Counted from the stretch's first letter, positions 1 through 10,902 are shown. The stretch is 64,000 nucleotides of DNA from Chryseobacterium nakagawai (GCF_900637665.1 NZ_LR134386.1:4332501-4396500), one strand, 5' to 3'. Translations and numbers: made by a program. The notes: generated by a model from the letters alone, not told the origin.

Positions 1-2985
1 GGTTACAGGATATTCTTTCTGGATAAGGAAGGCTGTTGTTGTCGTTGGAGGTAATAACCTGTTGTTAGGTTTAATCTTGGTGTCAATTGACAGTTCCTCT
101 CCTCCAATCTGCGCTCTGGAGAACCAGTTGATTCCATATCCTTTGTAAAAATAAGTTCCACTTTTATCCTGCTTATGCATATACAGTGGAGCATAGGTAT
201 CCGGAATCTGAAGCGGTAACGTTTCAAAAGAGTCTGCTGCATTATCAATATTTGCATATTTGGTATCATGGCACAGTTCCGGCTTAATCCACATATAATC
301 ATCTGTTTTGCCTGGTTCTACAACACGGTATTCAAGACCTGCATATACCGGGAATGTAAATGAAGAGGCATCCAGTTTATCAGATGATCCAAAGAATGTA
401 GGGTTTACTTCAAGTTCTGGTACCTGCAGATTATAAATACTGATATAACGGTATTTTCCATTATGAGAATATCCTTCGCTATCATACAATCCGGCAGATT
501 GCGGATTATTAGAATCCATTCCTTTATTCAGTTTCATCAGTTTTACAGGCAACGAAAGCCTTTCAATTTCTGTAGAAACAGGAAGAGACATAGAGAGCAA
601 CTGATAGGTCTTATCATCCGAATTGATATCCAGATTTTTATTGGTATAATATTCTGTGATATAAATATATTCGTTTCCGAAAACTTCATCATTGATATCC
701 AGATATCCTAATCCCAGCATTCGTGCTACGTGGTAATCCAAAGCAGCAATATTTAAAATATCGAGATTGGACACCTGCATATCTCCATCCTGAGGAAGAT
801 TCGTGCTAATATCAACTACCTGTTGTGAACCAGTAGGAGAAAGATTGATTGAAATGGTTTCATTGGCTTTTGGATTCGGCTGATCATTACTCAGCTGTAC
901 ATATCTTTTGACTACCGTTTGAATATCTCTGTCTAAAGGACCGGTAGAGGCATGTTCCCACTTCGTACGATAATTATCTGTATTTACATACGCGCCATCA
1001 TTATATCTTAACCATGCTCCATGAACAGGATTCTCTTTAGGCAGAGGATCTAGTCTCTCAAAAGCCTTATCGCGCTCATCAGTAAGAGAGAATTCACCCA
1101 TTAATTCCCATGCATTTGCCTGATTTCTGCTGATGATAAAATCTGAATAGAACTCAAATTTAATCCCGGTAACAAGACAATTGGTAGGTCTGAAACGCAA
1201 TGTCTTTCCATTTTCAGCATTAAAATAGGTATTAGAAAGCTCATTAAAACTATAAGGGTGTGCTCTATAAGAAAGCTGCTGTTGGGATATATTATTCGGG
1301 TCTGCTACAGAAAGCGCTTCCAGCTCAACTACTGAATTTGACTGTTGATTTTCCACTTCTAACTCTGCAGCAAAGAAAATATCTGTTTTACAAAGAATCT
1401 CTACAATTTCATTACCATATTGCTGCATGAATTTAAGAGGATCCGACATCGGGTCAACAGATTGTCTTACCTGTGTGTATTTTGTTTTATTTTTGAAATA
1501 GACATACAAAATTCTCTTGTCACCATTAAACTTATATACCCACATCTTCTTACTTTCATCAATAAGCTGAGGAGCTTGTTTAAAATCAAAGTTGAAAATA
1601 TTTTTTTCATAAGGGGCTCTATATACTTTAACGAAATCTTCAGGTTTATTGAAGTTATTTTTGTTGTCGGTAAGTTTTCCTTTAGGGAGGTGATTTTCTC
1701 CCAATTCACCTCCGAATCCCCATCTCAGGTGAATTCCCTTGGTACTGTCATCTCCTTTGGATCCTGCAGCCTGAAGGTAGAAATTAGGGGTCTGCAGTCC
1801 TGAAAACTCATTAAAGGTAATCTCTGTTCCATCACCGCCATTCGTACCACATGTATTGTCACTAGCGTAGGGCTTAGTAACAATATCAAATTTAATGTCC
1901 TCTTCCTTTACATCTAATTTGAGATAGCCATAGGGTGCATCATGGAGCTTAAAAGACGTTTCCGATACATCAACATTATTAACATGTGAGGTAACACAAG
2001 TATTAATCCCACTGGATACAAGCCCTGTAAACTCTGAAGTATGTATTCCTTTTACGGTCACCTCATTTCCTACAATCTGATCAATATAAAATCCTTTGAT
2101 TAATGATTGCTGCGTCCATACAGGTTTATAATTATAAGTAGAATAGCAGAAATTAAAACCTGCACCTGTAGTTGCGTAGAAAAAATCTTTGCCATGAATA
2201 AATTGTACTGATTGATATTCCCATTCTTTAAATAAAAATGCTCTTGCACCAGCTACATCTGCTAAGAGTACAGGAGTATTATTAATTTTACCTCCCCAAT
2301 GCAATTCATAATTCCCTTGTGGGATCGGGTGGCAGTAAACTCCGTTTAATACAACAGGAGTATCATTTACAGATGGATATTGAGCAGAAAGTACCGGTTC
2401 ATTTACCTGTCCGTAGAAGGAAACACCTCGTTTTACACCATTATAGGTTTCATTACCACAGATATGAACAACTTCATTAAAGGTAGAGATTCCGGTAACT
2501 TCCAGGGTTGCCCCTGGATTACCTTTATTAATAAGATTTGTTCTTGATTCTACACTTCCGTCTGAGCCCAACACAAGAGTTCCACTGGTTTTTGTGCTTA
2601 CACTATAAAAAGTAATATAAACTAAAGAATCAGCAAGTATTTCAGCATAAATACGTCTTTCATCGGTTACAATCGAAGGAAATTTTTTACACCATAGTAC
2701 TTCTCCGTTCACATTAATTCTCATTACAAGAGGGGTTGTTGAGGAATCGATTCCCACAACGGCAAAATCACCGTTTTTGAATGGCATTACCTTCACAAAG
2801 GTAGTGTATCCTCCTTGGGAGGGTTTAAAACCTCTGTTCCATTTCATCTTACCACTTTCATCAAGGACTGTAATCAGCCCGGATAGATCTATGCTTCCTA
2901 CCTGCATTACCCTCCCCTGGTTCCTCGTAGAAGAGTTAACTGATCCTTTGGAACTTATATAATTATGATTTTTTAAAAAACTCAT
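1..2985 (-). CDS. giant hypothetical protein, partial (3' end beyond window)
   Basis: An ATG at 2985 opens a frame that stays open for all 995 codons to base 1, so the C-terminus is missing. There is no signal peptide. The first 250 or so residues have short repeated strands with G-W/D patterns (for example DESGKMKWNRGF, NVNGEVLWCKKF) suggesting a beta-propeller-like fold. Near residue 400 there is a distinctive GIHLRWGFGGELGENHLPKG stretch, followed by a VYRAPY motif; I recall similar motifs in other large Bacteroidota proteins but cannot name a family. It starts 11 bp after the stop of the 2302-residue gene, so the two are almost certainly co-transcribed. The function is unknown. The reading frame is certain; the role is not. 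Confidence 0.85.
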   Translation of the reverse strand, partial: MSFLKNHNYISSKGSVNSSTRNQGRVMQVGSIDLSGLITVLDESGKMKWNRGFKPSQGGYTTFVKVMPFKNGDFAVVGIDSSTTPLVMRINVNGEVLWCKKFPSIVTDERRIYAEILADSLVYITFYSVSTKTSGTLVLGSDGSVESRTNLINKGNPGATLEVTGISTFNEVVHICGNETYNGVKRGVSFYGQVNEPVLSAQYPSVNDTPVVLNGVYCHPIPQGNYELHWGGKINNTPVLLADVAGARAFLFKEWEYQSVQFIHGKDFFYATTGAGFNFCYSTYNYKPVWTQQSLIKGFYIDQIVGNEVTVKGIHTSEFTGLVSSGINTCVTSHVNNVDVSETSFKLHDAPYGYLKLDVKEEDIKFDIVTKPYASDNTCGTNGGDGTEITFNEFSGLQTPNFYLQAAGSKGDDSTKGIHLRWGFGGELGENHLPKGKLTDNKNNFNKPEDFVKVYRAPYEKNIFNFDFKQAPQLIDESKKMWVYKFNGDKRILYVYFKNKTKYTQVRQSVDPMSDPLKFMQQYGNEIVEILCKTDIFFAAELEVENQQSNSVVELEALSVADPNNISQQQLSYRAHPYSFNELSNTYFNAENGKTLRFRPTNCLVTGIKFEFYSDFIISRNQANAWELMGEFSLTDERDKAFERLDPLPKENPVHGAWLRYNDGAYVNTDNYRTKWEHASTGPLDRDIQTVVKRYVQLSNDQPNPKANETISINLSPTGSQQVVDISTNLPQDGDMQVSNLDILNIAALDYHVARMLGLGYLDINDEVFGNEYIYITEYYTNKNLDINSDDKTYQLLSMSLPVSTEIERLSLPVKLMKLNKGMDSNNPQSAGLYDSEGYSHNGKYRYISIYNLQVPELEVNPTFFGSSDKLDASSFTFPVYAGLEYRVVEPGKTDDYMWIKPELCHDTKYANIDNAADSFETLPLQIPDTYAPLYMHKQDKSGTYFYKGYGINWFSRAQIGGEELSIDTKIKPNNRLLPPTTTTAFLIQKEYPVT

Positions 2986-2996
2986 TTTAGATTTAA

Positions 2997-5900
2997 TTAA
3001 TTGTTTAGTTTTAATTCGTTGATTACCACTCTGCTTCCCGGAAATTCAGTGTAGACTGATCCATTCCAGTATTTATACATAAACTGCAGTTTTAATTTCA
3101 GATCTTTGATCCTATTGCTCTTATGCACGACTAAAATCTGAGAATAGTCTTTAGCATAGATAAGTTGGAAATCTTCAATATGTTCGTTTACTGCATTAAG
3201 AACCTGAAGGCATTCCTTCACTTTCTTCAATGGAATTTTCGGATCATTAAATGGTTCCGGATTCCTGATAAGTAATGCCACCACATCATTATTGGTATTA
3301 ACTATTTTGACAAATTCCGTATTGGTAGGAGGATTTAATGGCTTTAGTCCCATTACTCCTTCAAAAGCCCTGTCAAATACTTCTGAATAGGTATTTGCAA
3401 GCCCTTTTAAGTTTGGATTCTCAATACCTTCTGAAGCTAGGATATAAAGGTCATTAAGCTGTTGTGGCTTAAGATCTGCTTTCACTTCATAGATCGCATC
3501 CTTCTGTCCAATCACTTCGTTTTTATCATTATATTTTTTTAGCTTATAACTTTCTACCTGCTCTTTAAAGTCCTTGTATCTTGAAGTTCTGAATACAAAC
3601 TCATGAATCTTCTGGTTCTCTTCATATACTTTGTAAGGATCTTCCAATGTTGGTGTAGGCTGTGGCTCATATTTTCCATCTCCGTCATCATCAAAGGCAT
3701 TGTAGATCATAGCTGTATATAGTTTTTCCGGACTCAGATCCTCCAGTTTAACGGAGTATTTATATGCTTTTGGTGTAACCGGTTTCCCAAGGTCAATGCT
3801 ACAAGCCATGCCTGTGTTCCCCTGATTAACGTGATTCACATAATTAAGCATCTGCTGAACTCCCAATGGTAAATTTGGATCGTCTTCTGCCCAGCTTTCT
3901 TTAGTTACCGGTATTGTTTCATGCTTTTTCCAGGTCGAAGGTAATGGATATGGAATACTGATACCTGTAATAGGATCTTTAATCGCGATATTAACACTTC
4001 CGATGATCTCCTCAACATCTATTTCAGTATCATGATGAGCAGCCCATGTTTTCAGCATATTATAGATATAAGGCTTAGTAAATGATAGGACAATTTTACT
4101 CTGTTCATTACCATAGAATAATGGTTTTGCCATCAAAAGGTCTCCGTCTACATTAGGATATGATTTTTTCATATCGATATATGATTTCAGAGAAGTAATT
4201 GGATATTCATCTATATTCTTCTTCTTATTAGGGATCTTATTTCCATCTTTATCTTTAAGATCTTCAATGTAGTCTTCATTTTTCTTCTCAAAGTGTCCGA
4301 TAGGTCCTGCTGTTTTAAAGGCGAAATAATAATCAATGATATGAGGTGTATCTCCATTTACATTATCTTTCAGTTTAAGATTGATATAGTATACACTATT
4401 TGGTCTCCAAACCGGTTGTACCACTTTACTCATGGCTTCCTGCATCAGCTGCATATCTTCTGTTACAGCATCTTGTGACGGGATGGTCTGTTGATATTCA
4501 TAATCTTCAGCGGTCATCCATCTCACCTGATGAAATAAAGTATGACAAAGGTTAACTGTATTACCATTACCATCATCATCACCACATCCACAGTTTCCTA
4601 GTTTAAAAATGATATCATAAATGTCTTTTGTTAATTGTACCGCTACAGACATTTTAGCACCTTCAGTATTCAGGTAGCTTCTCAACTTCTCTACAAGGTC
4701 TCTTACATATCCTGCTCCTTGGATGAGATTATATTGTGGAAACGCTTTATCAAACTGGTAGATGGCATCGATGAACATGAAGAAACACTTTGAACTATAT
4801 CTTAATTGAGTTACTTCATCTACTCCCTGATAAACAATGCATTTATTAAGATTATACATAAGCCCGGTAAGGAAATCACAAAGTTTTGTATCTTTTGTAC
4901 AAGGTTCTGCTTTAGAATTACATCCACAATCAGGAGTAAACTTCAGGTTAAGAGGTTTTTGTGTAGTTTTACTTACCTTAATGATCACTACTTTATTGAT
5001 GTTTTCTTTCGGATAATCACTTGAGTAACAGATATCAATACCATTAGATTGATCTGTAATTTTTGAGATCACACTATTATGCTTAATCAATCGACTAAGA
5101 GGACCGCTAGGTAAAAACAGGAAGATCACAGAATGTGTATTGAAGTCAACATATGGTGGGGTATTCCCTGAGGTTATCATCATATATTGAGTTTCGTAAT
5201 CTGTCCATTTAGTGGCTATATTAGACATATCAAAGTTTATGTTCCCATTACCCCAGAATCCATTATATCCATCTTCAACATGCATTACATCAAAATCAAG
5301 CTCATTGCATTGAGAAGTAGTACATCCTCCTGATTTCAATTCTTTCATCTTTTCAACAAGCTTGTCATATTCAGCCTGTTGCTCTGGAGAAAGGACAACA
5401 CTGGTTACCTCACCTGTCGTATTGGCTGTTGCATTCGCCCAGATCTGGTCAATTTGTGCATTGATATCATCAATTTCCTGCTGGTTGGCATTGTATGGAA
5501 TAATTTCAATCTTACTTACATATTGACCTCCATGATTAGCTGCTTCATAAATCAGTTCTGATGCCAGTTCTGCTTTAGTTTTGGTTACTTCCTCAATCAG
5601 GGCATAATTCTGATAAATTGTAGTAGAGAATACATCTTTATAGTATCTGACTGTCACTGAGCTGGCCATTGTTGAAAGCAATAATTCTATACTTGCCGAT
5701 GCTTCAGGAAGTAAGAGAACCATTGTATTTCCATTAGTAATCTTCAATGATTTAGAAAAATTATGCGGGTTGGATGCATTGGAAACCGTCATATAATCCG
5801 CAGCGTCCGATACTGTTCCTAAAAGGTTGTAATAGGCTCCGTTAATGAAGTTATATGGTGCTCCTGCCGGTGGATAATATACCGTTCCAACAGCCTTATC

Positions 5901-8900
5901 TTTTACATTAGACTCATGCCATACTTTTTCTGTTTTTGTACAGAATAGTGACGAAGCCGTAATTCCGTATTGTTCAGGAATAAACCATCCCGGTTGTGCA
6001 GCATCTAAGAATGAGAATGGTGTAGATGCCAAAATTCTGATGGTATCATACTTATCATTTGTTTTCTGCCAGAATCCTAATTTAAATTTATCAAGATTAG
6101 TGATTTGATCTGCTTCATCTTTGGTTAATACAGCCTTGTAAGGATTGTATTTATTCCATTTCCCTTGTTTATTAAGGATTTTAATTTCTACATCTTCAAT
6201 AGAATACTGGTGCTTCACCTGGCGAAGTACGTGGCCTCCCGGCTGCGTTTTCTGAGGCGGGATAAGATCTGTAAATTCAGTCGCTCCGCTTGTATGTCCT
6301 CCAATTTTCTCTCCTGCAGCTGTAGTTGGAATAAGCCCTTTTTCAATTTTAATATCAATATAGGTATCTAATGGAATGATAGGCAGTTTTTCATGATCTT
6401 TAATTGCTGATGTAGGAACCTCATTAACCAGTACTACTGGAAGATCAAAAGTTTCATTGGTAAGCATGTGAACTCCTTTGACTGCATTTTTCAATCGCTC
6501 TTCTTTCGGATAATCAACATTTGGTGGATCAGATACATAAGTAAGAGGCGGTACAGCACTCGTATCTACCTTATTCTCTCCTTTCTCCCATTTGATACTT
6601 AAATGAACTTTAAGCTTAATTTTAAAGATCACCAGCTTAATCTTGAGTTCGAATTTGAATTCTGCCAGGATCAGGAACGGGAATATAAGTTCTACCCTGA
6701 AATAGATCGAGATAAATAAGGCAACACTTACAATGAAAAGATTGATCTCTGCTCCTCCTTCCACATAAATATATCCTCCTACCTGTGGTCTTTCAAAACT
6801 GATGTGAGCTCCCACTTCAATAGCGGCATACACTTTTACAATAATTAAATTCAGGTTGAAATCTACCCTTGCTCCCGCTTCAATTCCTTTGGCAGCAATC
6901 ATCAGATAAGATTCTGCCTTAATATTTACCGAATCTTTAAATAGACTAGCCCTGATCGGTTTGTCCCTTGTTCCGAAATTGACATACCATGGCCTTTGAT
7001 TTTTAAAGAAGAAGCCCATCTGAACTTCGGCCTTAATATCAATAAATGACCCGTTATTTTTATTAAGCTGGAAGTTACCTCCTGCTCCAATTTCCAGTGA
7101 ATTGTCACCGACGATAACGAATGCATAGAATGGCGGAACTTTAGGGTCATCCTCCGTCAATCCGAGACGCTCACTGATAATCGTTAATCCGGCGTCAATC
7201 GCAAACATACTTGGTACTGAAAGCAATACCATGGCACGCAATGAAGCAAGACGTCCGTCTAAGGTTGCCAGAGATGCCCCTGCTCCAAAGGAGAATGGTG
7301 CGCTATACTCCTGAGTATACTGAGGTCCGATAAATTTATCGGTATTGATTCCTCGCTGCGGATGTACATAATAATCATACCAGGTATCATTTTCTGTCAT
7401 TCCAATAGCTTTCTTATGAGCAACATATCGGTATCCGATAAGCCCCCTGAATCCGAAAATACCAAATGAACCTAATGGGATCACGAATGGCAATTCGACG
7501 CTTGCATCTACCAGGAATCCCGGATATTTAGGATCAAAAGCCATTTCTGCAGAACCGGAAATATTCATTTTCGGCAGCTGAAGAGAAACTTTACCTCTAT
7601 ATTCTGTAGATTTTCCTGGTTCAGGAATGGTAAGAGCCCCTTTGATAATGGCTACTGCAGCACTTGCACTGGCTGTTCCCGGAATTACTAAATCAACTTC
7701 TAAGGTTGAAATATGGAAATAATCATCTTTAGTTCCACCGAATTCATCATTATCAGCAGTATAATAGTATTTTACCCCATTACCTCTTACATCAAGACCT
7801 AGTGGATTGATATTAATACCACCATCAAATCCGATATAATTATAGGTACGCATATTACCATTGAACATTCTCTGGATGGTTCCCATATGGATGGCTGTAA
7901 CGGCCATACGTACCGGACCTAAGTTCAGGTGAACATTGATTGGGATAATAGAACTTCCACCGGCAATTTCAAATTTACCGTTGGCATAATAGCGGATTGC
8001 TGGTAGATCAATTCCTTCTTCACCTAAAAGTTTTTCTCCGAATGAACCCGAAGGGAAACTAATCTTAGTATCTGCTTCAATATAGAAGTTATCATCTTTC
8101 TTACCAATTTCTATTCTTTGCAGGTTGAAGATAAGAAGCTTAAACAGGTTCATTTTCAAACCACTTGGAAGGAATGCAGCAGCAAGCTTAAAGTTTTCCT
8201 TGCTTTCCCATTCTCCGTCTACGGCAATGATTAAGTCAGACTCTCCATCATAGCCTTTAAACTTTTTGATTTTCAATGCAGCTTTCAACGAGGAGCGTAC
8301 GACCTGTCCCTGATGGAAATCAATATCAAAATTACTGAATCCTAATTCCCATGCTTTTTCAGGATCTTTTCCTAATTTAAACCATAATGTTTGCTTTTTG
8401 ACATCAGCAAGATCTTGGATTTTCAGACTACCGATAAATTTGTAATAATCTTCTTCTTTATCGAAAGTTCTATGTTCCCCTGTGATTGTTGTCAACTTCA
8501 TAGGATACACAAATTTCAACTCTGAAGGAGAATTTAGTTCATTAATATACTTAAGCAACTGAACTTTGTCCGCAATCTGTTTGGTTGAAGTTCCATCCAT
8601 AGATTTTACTGACAGACCGTTATAATCCAAAAAGAAGAAATCTTCGAAATAATCAACTACTTCAGTAGTATTTCCCACGGTCTTAGTACTATAAGTAGGG
8701 CGGATTGCTATATTTCCTGACAATCCTCCCGTTCCGATCAGTAAATGGTTAGCTGAGATTCCAATGGTCTGTCCGGTCTGTTGTTTTTCAAACCATTTTT
8801 TAGGAAGAAAAACTTCGGTGTATTCCATGTACACACCCATGAATTCTTTCGGTCTTCCATCGGCGTCTGCTTCTGCAATATTTTCCGTTTTGCTAAGGTC

Positions 8901-9905
8901 GATTTTCAAATTATGAATATCAATTACGAATCCTGTATTTCCAATCTGAGCAGGGTAACTCATATTGAGTACCATATCCATATTATACCCGAATCCTCTT
9001 TCAGTATCCGCATAAAATAAGGCTTCTCCGAAGCTAATGCTTACTTTTGGTCCCCCATTACTATCCTCTGGCAATGGTTCCAAAGGTGTTGATGGATGTT
9101 TGGCCGGGTATACAGGTTTTAAAATACTTCTCGGAAACTCAATGGCTGCAGACAACATCAGTGTTGCTCTGAATTTAGGGAGAACTACTTCTTTAATAAA
9201 TTCATCAAGATCATTCGGAAGAAATTTATTGAAAAAGATTTTGACTTTTTCCAGGCTCAAGCCCGAACTATTACTTAGAATATAGGCAGCAAATGCTACC
9301 ATAGCAGCTTCTTTTCCTTCCTTAGAAATAATTTGCTGCACAACCTCTGTAATGGAGGTTGAGCCTGAAGGTTGGGGAATTGGAGTTGCCCATCCCGGAT
9401 TTGCTTTATTTAAATCCTTTACAAGCTGTTGTAGAGCTGTGGTATTCTGATTTTCAGGGGTAACAAAAATTTCTATAAAATTTTCAATTGCCTGTTCTTC
9501 CGAAACATTAAGGATAGTAAGCAATATTTCAAATATCTGCTGTGGTTCAAATGAAAAATTTCCTACACTGAACATTCTTAAAAATGCAAGTACTTTCCAT
9601 TGATATTCTACAGTAATAGGAAATGATGAAATATTTGAGTTACCTCCAACAGAATCCGGATTCAGTACCAGAGCAATCTCTGTACCCGGAATTTCTATTT
9701 GAAGTTTTTTTGAAACAATTGATAAGCTATAAAAAGCTGAGTCCCCTTTTGGACTTTTACTTGACTGCATATCCTTAAAATAGATGTGGTCAAGCAAATT
9801 AACTATCCCATCCTTCACGAATCCCAGAATATCCGGAATGTCATTTTCGGAAATGATGGATGAGAGTCTAGGATAATACCTATACTTTATTGGTTGGTTT
9901 GGCAT
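2997..9905 (-). CDS. 2302-residue beta-rich protein, DUF6603-like
   Basis: This very long single-frame protein has no signal peptide. Residues about 1-270 look helical. Residues about 270-1150 are a long run of alternating hydrophobic/polar beta strands with glycine turns, ending in a very hydrophobic strand series (FFLILAEFKFEL-like, then KIKLKVHLSIKW). This part resembles DUF6603 proteins from memory. The C-terminal half has paired cysteines (CGCN, CGCGDDD), a VWRPNSVYYINLKLK segment followed by YYFAFKTAGPIGHF, and aspartate-rich loops such as DDDGDGKYEP that could bind calcium. It lies 418 bp downstream of the lipoprotein gene and 11 bp upstream of the next giant gene. Function is unknown; the long amphipathic strand array could form a groove or scaffold, which is inference only. 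Confidence 0.85.
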   Translation of the reverse strand: MPNQPIKYRYYPRLSSIISENDIPDILGFVKDGIVNLLDHIYFKDMQSSKSPKGDSAFYSLSIVSKKLQIEIPGTEIALVLNPDSVGGNSNISSFPITVEYQWKVLAFLRMFSVGNFSFEPQQIFEILLTILNVSEEQAIENFIEIFVTPENQNTTALQQLVKDLNKANPGWATPIPQPSGSTSITEVVQQIISKEGKEAAMVAFAAYILSNSSGLSLEKVKIFFNKFLPNDLDEFIKEVVLPKFRATLMLSAAIEFPRSILKPVYPAKHPSTPLEPLPEDSNGGPKVSISFGEALFYADTERGFGYNMDMVLNMSYPAQIGNTGFVIDIHNLKIDLSKTENIAEADADGRPKEFMGVYMEYTEVFLPKKWFEKQQTGQTIGISANHLLIGTGGLSGNIAIRPTYSTKTVGNTTEVVDYFEDFFFLDYNGLSVKSMDGTSTKQIADKVQLLKYINELNSPSELKFVYPMKLTTITGEHRTFDKEEDYYKFIGSLKIQDLADVKKQTLWFKLGKDPEKAWELGFSNFDIDFHQGQVVRSSLKAALKIKKFKGYDGESDLIIAVDGEWESKENFKLAAAFLPSGLKMNLFKLLIFNLQRIEIGKKDDNFYIEADTKISFPSGSFGEKLLGEEGIDLPAIRYYANGKFEIAGGSSIIPINVHLNLGPVRMAVTAIHMGTIQRMFNGNMRTYNYIGFDGGININPLGLDVRGNGVKYYYTADNDEFGGTKDDYFHISTLEVDLVIPGTASASAAVAIIKGALTIPEPGKSTEYRGKVSLQLPKMNISGSAEMAFDPKYPGFLVDASVELPFVIPLGSFGIFGFRGLIGYRYVAHKKAIGMTENDTWYDYYVHPQRGINTDKFIGPQYTQEYSAPFSFGAGASLATLDGRLASLRAMVLLSVPSMFAIDAGLTIISERLGLTEDDPKVPPFYAFVIVGDNSLEIGAGGNFQLNKNNGSFIDIKAEVQMGFFFKNQRPWYVNFGTRDKPIRASLFKDSVNIKAESYLMIAAKGIEAGARVDFNLNLIIVKVYAAIEVGAHISFERPQVGGYIYVEGGAEINLFIVSVALFISIYFRVELIFPFLILAEFKFELKIKLVIFKIKLKVHLSIKWEKGENKVDTSAVPPLTYVSDPPNVDYPKEERLKNAVKGVHMLTNETFDLPVVLVNEVPTSAIKDHEKLPIIPLDTYIDIKIEKGLIPTTAAGEKIGGHTSGATEFTDLIPPQKTQPGGHVLRQVKHQYSIEDVEIKILNKQGKWNKYNPYKAVLTKDEADQITNLDKFKLGFWQKTNDKYDTIRILASTPFSFLDAAQPGWFIPEQYGITASSLFCTKTEKVWHESNVKDKAVGTVYYPPAGAPYNFINGAYYNLLGTVSDAADYMTVSNASNPHNFSKSLKITNGNTMVLLLPEASASIELLLSTMASSVTVRYYKDVFSTTIYQNYALIEEVTKTKAELASELIYEAANHGGQYVSKIEIIPYNANQQEIDDINAQIDQIWANATANTTGEVTSVVLSPEQQAEYDKLVEKMKELKSGGCTTSQCNELDFDVMHVEDGYNGFWGNGNINFDMSNIATKWTDYETQYMMITSGNTPPYVDFNTHSVIFLFLPSGPLSRLIKHNSVISKITDQSNGIDICYSSDYPKENINKVVIIKVSKTTQKPLNLKFTPDCGCNSKAEPCTKDTKLCDFLTGLMYNLNKCIVYQGVDEVTQLRYSSKCFFMFIDAIYQFDKAFPQYNLIQGAGYVRDLVEKLRSYLNTEGAKMSVAVQLTKDIYDIIFKLGNCGCGDDDGNGNTVNLCHTLFHQVRWMTAEDYEYQQTIPSQDAVTEDMQLMQEAMSKVVQPVWRPNSVYYINLKLKDNVNGDTPHIIDYYFAFKTAGPIGHFEKKNEDYIEDLKDKDGNKIPNKKKNIDEYPITSLKSYIDMKKSYPNVDGDLLMAKPLFYGNEQSKIVLSFTKPYIYNMLKTWAAHHDTEIDVEEIIGSVNIAIKDPITGISIPYPLPSTWKKHETIPVTKESWAEDDPNLPLGVQQMLNYVNHVNQGNTGMACSIDLGKPVTPKAYKYSVKLEDLSPEKLYTAMIYNAFDDDGDGKYEPQPTPTLEDPYKVYEENQKIHEFVFRTSRYKDFKEQVESYKLKKYNDKNEVIGQKDAIYEVKADLKPQQLNDLYILASEGIENPNLKGLANTYSEVFDRAFEGVMGLKPLNPPTNTEFVKIVNTNNDVVALLIRNPEPFNDPKIPLKKVKECLQVLNAVNEHIEDFQLIYAKDYSQILVVHKSNRIKDLKLKLQFMYKYWNGSVYTEFPGSRVVINELKLNN

Positions 9906-10323
9906 AAAATATTTTGTATTTGGTTTTAGTATGTATAAGCAAGCCTATACAGTAATTAAATAATGAAAGCAATCACGATATTCAATTGCAGAATATCTGT
10001 TTTCTTCCATTTTCTTTCTTGAACATTAAGTTTACAGATTTGATAAATTAATGATTATCATTAGAAATAGATGCAAATGAAATTTATTCCATCAAAGGAT
10101 TTCATAGCATTAATGATCCGTATCCTTTGTTGAATTTTTTAATCATCAAATTCTCTTTACTTTACCTTATTTATTAACATTTTAAAGAGGATTTGATCAT
10201 TTACTTTTTAATGTCGTTTTTAGACAGTATGAATGCATCCTTAGGTAAATTCTACCTATGGTTGATCATTATTTGAAAAAATTTCTAAAGAGAATAAATA
10301 ATTATTAATTGCTTAATAACTGT
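9906..10323. other. 418-bp AT-rich intergenic region with Fur-like palindrome
   Basis: No gene is visible here. The stretch separates the lipoprotein gene from the 2302-residue gene, the widest gap in the minus-strand giant-protein cluster, so it probably holds a promoter for the latter. A weak -7-like element (TAGGCTTG on the minus strand, one mismatch to TAnnTTTG) lies at 9940-9947, about 35 bp before the start codon at 9905. A 15-bp palindrome sits at 10049-10063. Confidence 0.5.
10049..10063. promoter_or_regulatory. Fur-box-like palindrome
   Basis: The sequence taatgattatcatta is a perfect palindrome with 7-bp arms around one base. Aligned by eye to the classical 19-bp Fur box it matches at 14 of 19 positions, with the central AATGAT/ATCATT arms conserved. 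It is about 145 bp upstream of the 2302-residue gene. In AT-rich DNA such palindromes can occur by chance, so iron control is a hypothesis. Confidence 0.35.
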
Positions 10324-10902
10324 TTATTGATCACCTACAACCCATTCTCCTTTTACTTTTTTAAATGGAATCCCAACGAATGACGGATAATTATTAAGAG
10401 GGGTTTCAATTTGTACATAAGCTCTCTCTTTTGTTTTATCAAAAAGTACTCTGTGCAGCTTAAATTGTCCAATATAATTAGCTCCATTAACAGCTTTAGG
10501 AATTCTTTTCAGATTTTTTTTGAATTTCAACTGATTAAAATCAGCTAAAAGAGGCTTATCAGATCTGTCCTCTATTTCAGAGAAAAACAATTTCGTATGA
10601 AGATCTTCTTTTAAAGAAGCAGGCAATATGACAGGATATATCGTATCGGAAAGCGCAAAAGTATATGGCATTGTTGACATTTCTTCCTTAGCAAGATTTA
10701 ATTCTTTTATGAATACAGGATAATCCATTTTTAACATTTCTCTAAGCCGAGCCGTATCCATTTCGGGATGAATATGCATATCAACAACTGTATTCAGAAT
10801 TTTGTACTCATCTTTGTCTAAAGAATTACATGAAAATACCACCAATAATGGTAATAAACCTAACCCTAGGTTATATTTTATTTTTCTTTTTCGCAATCTC
10901 AT
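10324..10902 (-). CDS. 192-residue lipoprotein of unknown function
   Basis: The N-terminus has basic residues (RLRKRKIK), a hydrophobic stretch and a lipobox-like VVFSC with the cysteine near residue 25, so this is a predicted lipoprotein with the acylated Cys followed by NSLDKDEY. The mature part is charged with no recognised domain; it ends in EWVVGDQ. Its start codon lies 32 bp inside the 3' end of the preceding 590-residue gene, which implies translational coupling and membership of the same transcript. It may be the envelope anchor or partner of the large proteins around it, which is inferred from position only. Confidence 0.8.
   Translation of the reverse strand: MRLRKRKIKYNLGLGLLPLLVVFSCNSLDKDEYKILNTVVDMHIHPEMDTARLREMLKMDYPVFIKELNLAKEEMSTMPYTFALSDTIYPVILPASLKEDLHTKLFFSEIEDRSDKPLLADFNQLKFKKNLKRIPKAVNGANYIGQFKLHRVLFDKTKERAYVQIETPLNNYPSFVGIPFKKVKGEWVVGDQ

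Noticed and set aside
1420..1803. 127-codon open frame on the plus strand
   Set aside because: It lies wholly opposite the giant minus-strand gene, has atypical composition and no start context, so it is a shadow frame.
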